From: Burkholderiaceae bacterium
GTDB lineage: Bacteria; Pseudomonadota; Gammaproteobacteria; Burkholderiales; Burkholderiaceae
Assembly: GCA_030151165.1 (NCBI GenBank)
Contig: JASLEM010000523.1
Location: forward strand, 1 to 15,646
DNA length: 15,646 nt
Direction: 5' to 3'
The first letter of the stretch is position 1. Every line of letters starts with the position of its first letter. The position numbers and the translations under genes were made by a program. The notes beneath the pieces were generated by a model. That model saw only the letters and a list, made by a program, of their open reading frames with translations, searched no databases and was not told the origin of the DNA. Positions 5,995-13,275 of this stretch are shown here, one piece after another.

Positions 5995-8900
5995 TCAGGC
6001 GAACGAGCCGCGCCCCGACGCCTTCGCCTCGTACAGCCGCCCGTCGGCCTCGTCGAGCAGCGCGCGCCAGCCGCCCGCGGCCGCGGGCTGGAACGCGATG
6101 CCGACACTCGCGCCGACCTCGATGTCGAGCGCGCCCGCCTCGAACTTCTCGGCCGCGGCGGCGACGATCTTGCGCGCGACCGCCTCCGCATGCGCGCGTT
6201 CGCGCACCCCCGCCAGCGCGACGGCGAACTCGTCGCCCCCGAGGCGCGCGACGGCGTCGACCGGCCGCACCAGCGCGAGCAGGCGCTGCGCGAACTGGCG
6301 CAGCACCTCGTCGCCGGCGAGGTGGCCGAAGGTGTCGTTGACCGGCTTGAAATGGTCGAGGTCGATGTAGAGCAGCGCGATGTCGGTCGCGTCGCCGGCA
6401 TCCTGCGCGGAGCCGTGATGTTCCAGCCATGCCTCGAGGCCCAGCCGGTTGAGCAGGCCGGTGAGCGGGTCGAGCTGCGTGAGCTGCAGCAGGCGGCCGG
6501 CTTCCTCCTTCTGCGGCGTGATGTCGAGCGCCATGCCGACGAAGCCGTCGACGCGTCCTTCGATACGCAATGGGGTATAGGTCAAGCCGAGGTGGCGGAT
6601 GCGGCGCAGCGGGTCGTGGGTCTCGAACGAGACGGACTCGCCCGCCAGCGCGCGCTCGATCCACGGCCGGCGCCGCTCGTATTCGGCGGGCGCGACGATG
6701 TCGTGGATCGCATGGCCGAGGATGCGCTCGCGCGGCTGGCGCGCGGCGCGCTCGAAGGCGCTGTTGACGAAGCGGTAGCGACCCTCGCGGTCGACGACGG
6801 CCACCATCGCCGGCAGCGACTCGAGCACCGACTGCAGGGTGGCCGTCTGCCGGCGCAGCGCGTCGCGCGCCTCGACCTCGCGCGAGACGTCGCGCATCAC
6901 CGCCGAGAAGCGCTCGATGCGGCCGCCGGCGTCGCGGTGCGCGATCACGAGGTGGTTGACCGGGATGACGCGGCCGCCGCCGATCTGCACCGTCGTCTCG
7001 CCGAGCCACGAGCCGTGCGCCTGGAGCGCCGGCGTGATCTCGGCGCCGAAGCGCTCGTTGGTCTGCGGCGTGTTGAACTCGGTGAAGCGCCGGCCCTCGA
7101 GCGACTCGTCGAGCGCGAGGCCCAGCGCGCGCCGCGCCGCCGGGTTCATGTACTGCACGCCGCCGAGGCGGTCGGTCTGCACGATGAAGTCGGGGTCGAG
7201 GTCGAGGATCTGCGTCAGGTCGCGCAGCCGGCGTTCGTCGGCGACGCGCTCGGTGATGTCGACGCCCGTCGTGTAGAAGCCGCGCACGCGGCCGTCGTCG
7301 CCGACGTCGGGCAGCAGGTTGGCCTCGATGCGCCGCACGCGGCCGGCGACGACCTCCTCGTACTCGAAGTTCTGCGGCTCGCCGCGCAGCACGGCGGCGA
7401 TGTGCGGGTCGACGACGTCGTCGGTGCGCCCGCCGCTCATCTCCGAGCGCGTGCGGCCGATGATCTCGTCGCGCTCCTTGCCGAAGCGCCTGCAGTGCGC
7501 CCAGTTGACGAAGCGATACCGGGAGCGGGTATCGAGGTAGGCGATGCGCACGGGCAGGCTGTCGGTGATCTGGCGCAGGAAATGCTCGCTGTCGGCCAGG
7601 CGCTGCTCGAGCAGCTTGCGGTCGGTGATGTCCTGCAGCGCGCCGACGATGCGGCGCGGCCGGCCGTTCTCGAACTCGAGGCTGGCCATCGTGCGCACCC
7701 AGATGCGGCGGCCGGTCTCGGTGACGCGCGGCAGCTCGAGGTCCCACGCCACGCCGCGCTCGATGCAGTCCTCGATCGCCTTGTCCATCGTCGCGCGCGC
7801 CTCGGGCGCGTAGCTCGCGACGATCTCCGCGCGGGTCGGCTTGTAGTGCTCGTCGGCGTCGAGGATGCGGCGGGTCTCCTCCGACCAGACGTCCTGGTCC
7901 GACACGAGGTCCTTCTCCCAGCCGCCGATGCCGGCGATGCGCCCGGTGCGGTGCAGGAAGGCCTGGCTCGCGCGCAGCGCGCGTTCGGCGCGCTTGCGCT
8001 CGGTGATGTCGCGGCCGACCGAGTGCAGCAGCGTGCCGTCGGGCTCCTGGCGGCGCCGGTTCGTCCACGCGACCCAGCGCTCCTGGCCGTCGGCGGCCAC
8101 CATGCGGTTCTCGCTGTGCCGTTCGCGGCCCGAGCGCAGCACGCCGGCCACTTCCATGCGCATGTCGTCGCGCTCGGCTTGCTCGAACAGCTCGAAGCGG
8201 TTCATGCCGATCAGCTCGCCCGCGTCGCGGCCGAAGTGGCGGGCGAAGGCCGGGTTCACGTAGGCCAGCGTGCCGTCCTCGTGGGCGAGCGAGACGAGCT
8301 CGCTCTGGTCCTCGACGAGCGCGCGGTGGCGCTGCTCGCTGAGCGACAGCGCGTGCTCGAAGCTCTTGCGCGCGCCGAGCGTCTGCAGCGCCTGGGCGAG
8401 CGCGAGGGCGATGAAGACCACCAGCGACGACACCGCCAGCAGCAGCAGGCGCTGGCTGTGCGCGACGCTGGCCGCGATGTCGCTGCCGATGCGGTCGCGG
8501 CTGCCGCGCAGCTCGTCGAAGACCTCCCCGAGCTCGCCGCGTGCACGCTCCATCGTGTCGCGGGCGCGGTCGCTGAGCATCAGCGTCATCGCCTGGTCGT
8601 GCTGGCCCGCGGCCTGCAGGCGCATCGTCTCGGCGAGTGCGGCGAGGCGCTCGGTGATCAGCTGGCGCGCGTCGTCGGCCTTGCGCGCGAGCACCGGGTC
8701 GTCGGACGGCAGGTCGTCCAGCGCCTTCATCAACGCGGGCAGCCGCGCGACGGCGGAGCGGTAGGGCGCGCGGTAGCGGTCGTCGCTGGTGAGCAGGTAG
8801 GCGCGCTGGCCGGCGTCGGCATCGATCAGCGCGACGAGCACCGCCTGCAGCTGGCGCAGCCGCACCGAGAGGTCCGCCTGCCGCTCGACCTGCTGCAGCG

Positions 8901-9036
8901 TGCGCGCCGTCTCGCCCATGAACTGCACGGTCACCGCGATCAGGCCCGCGATTGACAGCAGCAGCGCGGCCAGCGTGAGCTTGAGCCAGCGGCGCCGCCG
9001 CGCGCGGCCCGTGTCCTTCATCACCCTGCCGAACAT
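5995..9036 (-). CDS. Membrane diguanylate cyclase: CHASE3-like sensor, five PAS domains, GGDEF
   Basis: This 1013-residue enzyme should make cyclic di-GMP from two GTP. Order: membrane span 17-40; periplasmic CHASE3-like helical region with DADAGQRAYLLTSDDRY (72-88); second span about 196-216; PAS domains at about 235-350, 363-475, 485-597, 606-722 and 733-842, most closing with the usual DITER/DITDR motif; GGDEF domain from DPLTGLLNR (856) to the end. The active site GGDEF is intact (933-937), and the product-inhibition site RPVD (924-927) stands five residues before it, so feedback control is expected. There is no EAL domain. ATG 9036 is decided by AGGAGG eight bases upstream; the frame runs further to 9153 without such a site. 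No heme or flavin signature was recognised in the PAS domains, so the signals are unknown. Confidence 0.95.
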   Translation of the reverse strand: MFGRVMKDTGRARRRRWLKLTLAALLLSIAGLIAVTVQFMGETARTLQQVERQADLSVRLRQLQAVLVALIDADAGQRAYLLTSDDRYRAPYRSAVARLPALMKALDDLPSDDPVLARKADDARQLITERLAALAETMRLQAAGQHDQAMTLMLSDRARDTMERARGELGEVFDELRGSRDRIGSDIAASVAHSQRLLLLAVSSLVVFIALALAQALQTLGARKSFEHALSLSEQRHRALVEDQSELVSLAHEDGTLAYVNPAFARHFGRDAGELIGMNRFELFEQAERDDMRMEVAGVLRSGRERHSENRMVAADGQERWVAWTNRRRQEPDGTLLHSVGRDITERKRAERALRASQAFLHRTGRIAGIGGWEKDLVSDQDVWSEETRRILDADEHYKPTRAEIVASYAPEARATMDKAIEDCIERGVAWDLELPRVTETGRRIWVRTMASLEFENGRPRRIVGALQDITDRKLLEQRLADSEHFLRQITDSLPVRIAYLDTRSRYRFVNWAHCRRFGKERDEIIGRTRSEMSGGRTDDVVDPHIAAVLRGEPQNFEYEEVVAGRVRRIEANLLPDVGDDGRVRGFYTTGVDITERVADERRLRDLTQILDLDPDFIVQTDRLGGVQYMNPAARRALGLALDESLEGRRFTEFNTPQTNERFGAEITPALQAHGSWLGETTVQIGGGRVIPVNHLVIAHRDAGGRIERFSAVMRDVSREVEARDALRRQTATLQSVLESLPAMVAVVDREGRYRFVNSAFERAARQPRERILGHAIHDIVAPAEYERRRPWIERALAGESVSFETHDPLRRIRHLGLTYTPLRIEGRVDGFVGMALDITPQKEEAGRLLQLTQLDPLTGLLNRLGLEAWLEHHGSAQDAGDATDIALLYIDLDHFKPVNDTFGHLAGDEVLRQFAQRLLALVRPVDAVARLGGDEFAVALAGVRERAHAEAVARKIVAAAAEKFEAGALDIEVGASVGIAFQPAAAGGWRALLDEADGRLYEAKASGRGSFA

Positions 9037-9045
9037 GTCCTTCGC

Positions 9046-9051
9046 CTCCTG
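9046..9051 (-). promoter_or_regulatory. Shine-Dalgarno site of the diguanylate cyclase gene
   Basis: The minus strand reads AGGAGG with an eight-base gap before ATG 9036-9034. It is a full match to the anti-Shine-Dalgarno complement and fixes this start over the earlier in-frame ATG at 9153. Confidence 0.8.
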
Positions 9052-9120
9052 GAGGTCGGCGTGGGCTCCCCGTCTTGTCGTTTGGGGCCAGTGTAGGCCA
9101 ACAGGCACCGATGAATTCCG

Positions 9121-9144
9121 GCGCCGCCGCTCGAACGGCGGCGC
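9121..9144. repeat. Inverted repeat, 9-bp arms
   Basis: GCGCCGCCG, six bases (CTCGAA), CGGCGGCGC: perfect arms. It is the first of five dyads in the gap between the diguanylate cyclase and RNase genes. Confidence 0.6.
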
Positions 9145-9191
9145 GAGAGTCAAGGGAGCACCGGAGCTGGCTCTGCCAGTCCGCTCGCCCA

Positions 9192-9213
9192 GGGCTGCCG
9201 CAAGCGGCAGCCC
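9192..9213. repeat. Inverted repeat, 10-bp arms
   Basis: GGGCTGCCGC-AA-GCGGCAGCCC is perfectly self-complementary apart from the two central bases. No T-run follows on either strand, so it is not a classical intrinsic terminator. It may be a dispersed intergenic repeat of this genome. Confidence 0.6.
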
Positions 9214-9224
9214 GTTCGTGAGGC

Positions 9225-9251
9225 GACGATCCGTCCCCCGGACGGTTCGTC
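9225..9251. repeat. Inverted repeat, 12-position arms with one mismatch
   Basis: GACGATCCGTCC, CCC, GGACGGTTCGTC. The arms pair at all positions except one T/T mismatch (9230/9246). It stands 12 bp from the preceding dyad. Confidence 0.6.
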
Positions 9252-9262
9252 GTCCACACTCA

Positions 9263-9295
9263 CCCCCCTCGGGGGGGCAGGCCGCGCTAGCGGCC
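9263..9295 (-). terminator. Twin GC-rich hairpins after the RNase T2 gene, probable terminator
   Basis: Read on the minus strand just after the RNase stop, a GGCCGC-TAGC-GCGGCC stem (9295-9280) is followed by a CCCCCC-GA-GGGGGG stem (9276-9263). Stop-proximal GC-rich stems with a CCCC-GA-GGGG core are a familiar end-of-gene pattern in high-GC Burkholderiales. No U-tract is present, so termination is inferred from position and structure. Confidence 0.55.
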
Positions 9296-9303
9296 GTGGG
9301 GGC

Positions 9304-10101
9304 TCAATTGACCGCCTTGATGTAGATGGAGCCCGTGCTCTTGCACAGCTGGCTCGACGACGCCGGCTGGATCGGCTTGGCCATGTACGAGGACTGCACG
9401 GTCGACGGCAGCGGGTTGGGCAGGCGCATGTGGAAGCGCACTTCCTCGAGGTAGGACTTGCTGCTCGACGTGACGCACAGGTACTCGATGTCGACCTTGG
9501 CGTAGGTGCCGTAGTCGAGCGCCGCGGCGGCCTGCAGCTGCGCCAGCGTGACGTGGCCGCCGACGTTCGCGCTGACGGTCGAGCCGAGGTTGCTCGCGTT
9601 GATGCCGTTGAGCATCGCGAGCGTCGGCGCGAAGAAGTTCTGCTGCGACAGGCCCGAGCAGGTGCCGTGCTCCGTCCACTCGTGGCGTTCGAGATCCGAT
9701 TGCGTGCCCGGCTCCTCGATCTGCAGCGCCGCCTCGGTCGCGGCCGACAGCGTCACGGCGGGCAGCGCCGCCCAGTCGCCGTTCTCGTCGTCCTTCTTCA
9801 GCGCGGCGCTGACGCCGCAGTAGGAGCCACTCTGCGGCCACAGGCCGTGCAGCGAGAAGTAGTGGGCGTCCTGGCGGGAGGACGTCTCGCTCTTGCACTC
9901 GGGCTTGCTCGAGTTCGTGAGGCAGAACGCCGGCTCCCAGCTGATGGCCAGGGCGTAGTTCTCGACCGGCGAGGCCGCGTGGCCGGGGCCAGCAGCGAGG
10001 GCGGCGGCGCCGAAGCCGGCGCAGAAGATCGGGCGGATCGCGCGGGTCAGGCGCGACGGCGAAGCGGTACGACGGCGGGGGGTGCCGAAAAGGGACGTCA
10101 T
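9304..10101 (-). CDS. Secreted ribonuclease T2 family protein
   Basis: This 265-residue exported endoribonuclease cuts single-stranded RNA through a 2',3'-cyclic intermediate. The N-terminus is a long signal sequence (arginine-rich region, hydrophobic core about 25-39, likely cleavage near HAA 41-43). Both active-site boxes are present: CAS I, FSLHGLWPQ (82-90) with H85, and CAS II, HEWTEHGTC (140-148) with H140, E141 and H145. Mature cysteines at 60, 69, 95, 148, 209 and 253 could form three disulfides, as expected for a periplasmic or extracellular enzyme. The usual Lys before the second CAS II His is Glu144. ATG 10101 is decided by AGGAG seven bases upstream; an in-frame ATG at 10185 lacks such a site. 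Confidence 0.93.
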   Translation of the reverse strand: MTSLFGTPRRRTASPSRLTRAIRPIFCAGFGAAALAAGPGHAASPVENYALAISWEPAFCLTNSSKPECKSETSSRQDAHYFSLHGLWPQSGSYCGVSAALKKDDENGDWAALPAVTLSAATEAALQIEEPGTQSDLERHEWTEHGTCSGLSQQNFFAPTLAMLNGINASNLGSTVSANVGGHVTLAQLQAAAALDYGTYAKVDIEYLCVTSSSKSYLEEVRFHMRLPNPLPSTVQSSYMAKPIQPASSSQLCKSTGSIYIKAVN

Positions 10102-10108
10102 GCTGGTT

Positions 10109-10113
10109 CTCCT
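10109..10113 (-). promoter_or_regulatory. Shine-Dalgarno site of the RNase T2 gene
   Basis: The minus strand reads AGGAG with seven bases to ATG 10101-10099. It selects this start over the upstream in-frame ATG. Confidence 0.75.
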
Positions 10114-10162
10114 GGTTTTGTGGATGACCAGTTGGCGCTCGTGACGCCGCTGGCCGGCGCGG

Positions 10163-10196
10163 ATTTCAGCATGGGCTTTTGTCATGTGCCTGTCAT
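10163..10196 (-). promoter_or_regulatory. Pho-box-like tandem repeat with possible -10 upstream of RNase T2
   Basis: The plus strand shows TTGTCAT (10179-10185), four bases, CTGTCAT (10190-10196): two 7-mers with the 11-bp period of PhoB boxes. On the minus strand, ten bases beyond the second repeat lies TGAAAT (10168-10163), a four-of-six -10 match; transcription from it would give a leader of about 55 bases to the RNase ATG. Known Pho boxes usually read CTGTCAT in the direction of transcription, which here would point toward the DUF2325 gene, where no good -10 follows at that distance. The motif is clear; the target is uncertain. Confidence 0.45.
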
Positions 10197-10286
10197 GCGG
10201 TAAGGCGATGTAAGCGGCTTCCCAGGTGGCGCGGATACGGCTGCGGGTATGTCCCGACGCCCGGGATGCGCGAACGCCCGGAACGC

Positions 10287-10292
10287 TATAAA
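10287..10292 (+). promoter_or_regulatory. Possible -10 element for the DUF2325 gene
   Basis: TATAAA lies in an unusually AT-rich patch of an otherwise GC-rich gap, about 64 bp before ATG 10357. No good -35 hexamer is found 16-18 bp upstream, so recognition may need an activator. Confidence 0.35.
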
Positions 10293-10356
10293 CTTTGATG
10301 CATAACGAGATTCAGCTCGCCTTCAGACAGACCTCCGCGGTCGCTGGAAATCCCCG

Positions 10357-11676
10357 ATGGAAACTCCGCCCTTCGCCGCGCGCCCCCTGGCCGGCGTGCT
10401 CGCTCCGACGGCCGACTCGACTCCGGCCGGCGCGCTCGCGTCGCCGCCGGTGGCGCGGCGTGCGCGCCTGGGCGAGCTGGACGCGCATTTCCACTGCTCG
10501 GTGATCGGCACCTGCCTGGGCACCGGCGCGCTGCGCAAGCTCGTGCGCCGCATCGCGCCCGGCGCCTCGGCGCAGGACACCGACCTCGACATCCACCACG
10601 ACGCCGTCAGCCTGGCGATGGACGGCGGCGCCGGCGCGAAGGCGATCGGCAAGGCGCTCGACGACCAGCACGCCGCGACGATCCGTCGCTTCGCGGCTGC
10701 CGCCGACCCGGACGCGCTGGGCCGCCTCTGGGCCGATGCGCTGAAGTCCGGCGAAGTGCCCGGTGCGTACTGGGCGCTGATGACGCATCCGGCCGCCAGC
10801 GTCGCGCTGCGCAATCGCGCGTTCGGCGATGTCCACATGCTGTCGCACCTCGTCGGCGCGGCCAACCGCGCGGACATCCGCCGGCTCGTCGCGCTCGAGA
10901 AGGACAACGCCGAGCTGCAGGACCAGAACGAGCGCCTGCTGGCGCGGCTGCAGGACGGGCTCGCGGAGCGCGACGCCCAGCTCGCCCAATTGCGCGCCGA
11001 GCTGGCCGAGGCCCGCGGCGCCGGCGAGCGGCTGCACGCGCAGCTGCGCGCGACGCCCGGCGACGCCCAGGCGTTGCAGCGCCAGCTCGCCGACGGTGCC
11101 AGCCAGCTCGCGCTGCAGGCCGGGCGGCGCGAGCTCGCGGAGCGCGACACCCAGGCCGCCCGCGCCTCGCTCGGCGACGCGCTGGGCCAGCTCGCGCGGC
11201 TCGACACGCTCAACGAGGCGCTGCACGGCGAGGTCGAGGCGCTCGAGGCGGAGCTCGCGAGGACGGCGGGCGAGGGCGAGGCGGTGGCGACGTCGCGCTC
11301 GCCGCTCGACGCCGCGCTGCGCGGCACGCGGCTGCTCTACGTCGGCGGCCGGCCGTCCACGCTCGCCGCCATCCGCTCGCTCGCCGAGCGCGCGGGGGCC
11401 GAGTGGCTGCACCACGACGGCGGCATGGAAGACCGCAAGGGCCTGCTCGCGGCGATGCTGCCGCGCGCGCACCAGGTCGTGTTCCCGGTCGACTGCATCG
11501 ACCATGACTCCATGCAGCAGCTCAAGCGCCTCTGCGCGCGCCACGGGCTGCCGTTCCGCCCGCTGCGCAGCGCCAGCGTGGCGAGCTTCGTGGCGGCGAT
11601 CGCGGCGCCGGCGGAAGAGCCTTCGCTGGCCAACGGCGCAGCAGTCACATCCCGGTTCTGCGTGCGGCACGGCTGA
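10357..11676 (+). CDS. DUF2325 protein with His/Cys-rich N-terminal domain and long coiled coil
   Basis: The product is a predicted soluble protein of 439 residues with three parts. An N-terminal region (about 35-175) carries HFHCSVIGTC (44-53) and GDVHMLSHLVG (157-167), clusters of His and Cys that could bind metal. A Glu/Ala/Leu/Arg-rich heptad region (about 172-305) should form a coiled coil. The C-terminal DUF2325 domain (about 325-415) has LLYVGGRPS, HHDGGMEDRKGLL and VFPVDCIDHDSMQQLKRLC, an alpha/beta unit resembling a nucleotide- or receiver-like fold. No biochemical role is established for the family. ATG 10357 is the first plausible start; no strong ribosome binding site is seen. It is divergent from RNase T2 and appears to be transcribed alone. 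Confidence 0.82.
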   Translation: METPPFAARPLAGVLAPTADSTPAGALASPPVARRARLGELDAHFHCSVIGTCLGTGALRKLVRRIAPGASAQDTDLDIHHDAVSLAMDGGAGAKAIGKALDDQHAATIRRFAAAADPDALGRLWADALKSGEVPGAYWALMTHPAASVALRNRAFGDVHMLSHLVGAANRADIRRLVALEKDNAELQDQNERLLARLQDGLAERDAQLAQLRAELAEARGAGERLHAQLRATPGDAQALQRQLADGASQLALQAGRRELAERDTQAARASLGDALGQLARLDTLNEALHGEVEALEAELARTAGEGEAVATSRSPLDAALRGTRLLYVGGRPSTLAAIRSLAERAGAEWLHHDGGMEDRKGLLAAMLPRAHQVVFPVDCIDHDSMQQLKRLCARHGLPFRPLRSASVASFVAAIAAPAEEPSLANGAAVTSRFCVRHG

Positions 11677-11725
11677 GGCCGCGGCGTGCGGCCTGCGGCG
11701 CGCTGACCGCGCCTGACCCGATCGC

Positions 11726-11769
11726 GCGAAAGCGAGAAAGCGCGAAAGCGCCGCGCCGCGCCGCGCCGC
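11726..11769. repeat. Two adjacent tandem repeats before the modE gene
   Basis: Three 8-mers (GCGAAAGC, GAGAAAGC, GCGAAAGC; 11726-11749) run directly into four copies of GCCGC (11750-11769). They lie in the 176-bp gap between the DUF2325 gene and modE, 84 bp before the modE start. They could be slippage-prone low-complexity DNA or affect modE expression. Confidence 0.6.
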
Positions 11770-11852
11770 GCGACAGGGCCGGGCCGCCGGCGTGCGCGCT
11801 TCGTGGACAATGCGCCGCATGCCCCGTCCGCCCCACCTCGCGCCGATCCGCC

Positions 11853-12647
11853 ATGCCTGACGCCACGCTCGTCGACGGCGAGATCAAGCTCGCGGGCCGG
11901 CTCGACGCGCGCTTCTTCGCGCTGCTCGAGGCCATCGCCGCCACCGGCTCGATCAACCGCGCGGCGCGCACCGCCGGCTACAGCTACCGCGGCGCGTGGC
12001 TGCTGCTCGAGACCGCCGCCAACCTCGCGAGCGCGCCGCTGGTCGAGAGCCTCGTCGGCGGCGTCGGCGGCGGCGGTACACGCCTGACGCCGGCCGCGCG
12101 CGCGCTGCTCACGGCGTGGCACCAGCTCCAGACCAACCATCGCGAATTCCTGCGCACGCAGGAGTCGTGGTTACTCCAACAGCCGGCGCTCGCCGGCGCC
12201 CTTCGAAGAATGGCCATGAAAACCACCGCACGCAACCAGTTCGCCGGCACGATCACCGAGCTGTCGCCCGGCCCCGTCAGCACCGAGGTCACGATCTCGC
12301 TCGCCGGCGGCCAGGAGATCACCGCCACCCTGACCAGCCACGCGGCCCAGCGCATGGGCCTGGCCGTCGGCAAGGAGGCGATCGCGCTGATCAAGGCGTC
12401 GGCGGTCGTGCTCGTGACCGACTTCGCCGGCTACGCGCTGTCCGCCCGCAACCAGCTCTCCGGCACGATCTCGCGCCTCGAGCGCGGCGCGGTGTCGTCG
12501 CTGGTCGGCGTGACGCTGCCCGGCGGCACGGTCGTCACGTCGTCGGTCACCAACGACGCGGTCGACGCGCTCGCGCTGGCCGTCGGCAACGATGCGACGG
12601 CGGTGTTCAAGGCCTACTCGGTGCTGGTCGCCGTCGCGAAGGCCTGA
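11853..12647 (+). CDS. modE: ModE-type molybdate-responsive transcriptional regulator
   Basis: The 264-residue protein has the full ModE layout: an N-terminal winged helix-turn-helix (about 15-90) with GSINRAARTAGYSYRGAW and the LVGGVGGGGTRLT wing, then two Mop/TOBE molybdate-binding domains (about 126-190 and 198-262). Each Mop unit begins with the signature ARNQF.GTI or ARNQLSGTI. In the family, molybdate-bound dimers repress the modABC transporter and activate molybdoenzyme genes. No modABC is in the window; the nearest related gene is the convergent molybdopterin-fold protein, whose stop is 13 bp from this one. ATG 11853 fits the domain start, although no good ribosome binding site is visible. 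No ModE operator was recognised upstream. Confidence 0.92.
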   Translation: MPDATLVDGEIKLAGRLDARFFALLEAIAATGSINRAARTAGYSYRGAWLLLETAANLASAPLVESLVGGVGGGGTRLTPAARALLTAWHQLQTNHREFLRTQESWLLQQPALAGALRRMAMKTTARNQFAGTITELSPGPVSTEVTISLAGGQEITATLTSHAAQRMGLAVGKEAIALIKASAVVLVTDFAGYALSARNQLSGTISRLERGAVSSLVGVTLPGGTVVTSSVTNDAVDALALAVGNDATAVFKAYSVLVAVAKA

Positions 12648-12660
12648 CGCCTCGCCGGCC

Positions 12661-13206
12661 TCAGGGCGCGAGGATCCGCACGTCGATCTTCGACAGCCAG
12701 CGCACGTTGCGCGGGCCGTTGTGGATGTCCTTGGCGGAGTAGAGCGCGATGTGGCCGTCGTGGTCGGTGAGCGGCTTGCCGTCGCGCTCGGTGATCACGA
12801 GCACGCCGGGGCCGACGTCGGTGTCGAACAGCTCGGGCCACGAGAACGTGACGCTGTAGCCGTCGGTCGCGCTCGCGACGACGACCGTGTGCTTCCAGTC
12901 GTTCTTGCCGCTGCCGGCGAGCGCCGCGCGATCGAGCAACGCGGTCAGGCGCACGCCGCCGACGTCGGAGGTCGAGGTCTTGCCGTCGGCCACGTGGGCA
13001 TCGGTCTGCGAGATGTGCTCGATCGGCAGCGCGTCGATCTGGGCGGCCGTCAACGTGAGCGGCGTCTTCACGGCGCCGGTGATCGCGAGCGATTCGCTGG
13101 CGAGGCCGTCGGCCGAAGCGGCCCGCGGCAACGACGCCGTCGTGCCGGCCAGCAACGCGAGGAACAGGGCGGTCGCGCGGCGCGACATCGGCAGGGGCAA
13201 GGTCAT
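12661..13206 (-). CDS. Small exported molybdopterin-oxidoreductase-fold protein without cysteine
   Basis: The product of 181 residues has a signal peptide (core 11-22, likely cleavage after ASA 30-32) and a single domain resembling the sulfite-oxidase type molybdopterin-binding fold. Landmarks are SLAITGAVKTPLTLTAAQIDALP (39-61), GVRLTALLDRA (84-94), ATDGYSVTFSWPELFD (113-128), VLVITERDGKPL (135-146) and NVRWLSKIDVRIL (167-179). In catalytic members a cysteine ligates molybdenum; this protein contains no cysteine at all. It may therefore bind cofactor differently or not be an enzyme. ATG 13206 is preferred because GGAG stands eight bases upstream; ATG 13188 has none. It converges with modE. 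Confidence 0.8.
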   Translation of the reverse strand: MTLPLPMSRRATALFLALLAGTTASLPRAASADGLASESLAITGAVKTPLTLTAAQIDALPIEHISQTDAHVADGKTSTSDVGGVRLTALLDRAALAGSGKNDWKHTVVVASATDGYSVTFSWPELFDTDVGPGVLVITERDGKPLTDHDGHIALYSAKDIHNGPRNVRWLSKIDVRILAP

Positions 13207-13275
13207 CTCGAAGGCTCCGGAACGCGCGACGGCGTCGCGTGCGGCCGCCAGCATATCGCGCGGCGGAGCCGTCGT

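Noticed and set aside
4819..8955. A 1378-codon open frame on the plus strand
   Set aside because: It runs opposite the well-supported cyclase, GAF and secreted-protein genes, has Arg/Ala/Val/Asp-rich low-complexity content with no domain, and is the expected shadow frame in GC-rich DNA.
9090..9095. TACACT on the minus strand as -10 of the cyclase gene
   Set aside because: No acceptable -35 sequence lies at 16-18 bp, so the match is too weak to annotate.
9037..9153. Upstream extension of the diguanylate cyclase to ATG 9153
   Set aside because: ATG 9036 has a full AGGAGG at good spacing, and the extension has no membrane or domain character and covers a strong inverted repeat.
13225..13239. 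CGCGAC-GGC-GTCGCG dyad as terminator or operator
   Set aside because: Short and GC-only, just upstream of the molybdopterin-fold gene; dyads like this arise often by chance at this GC content.
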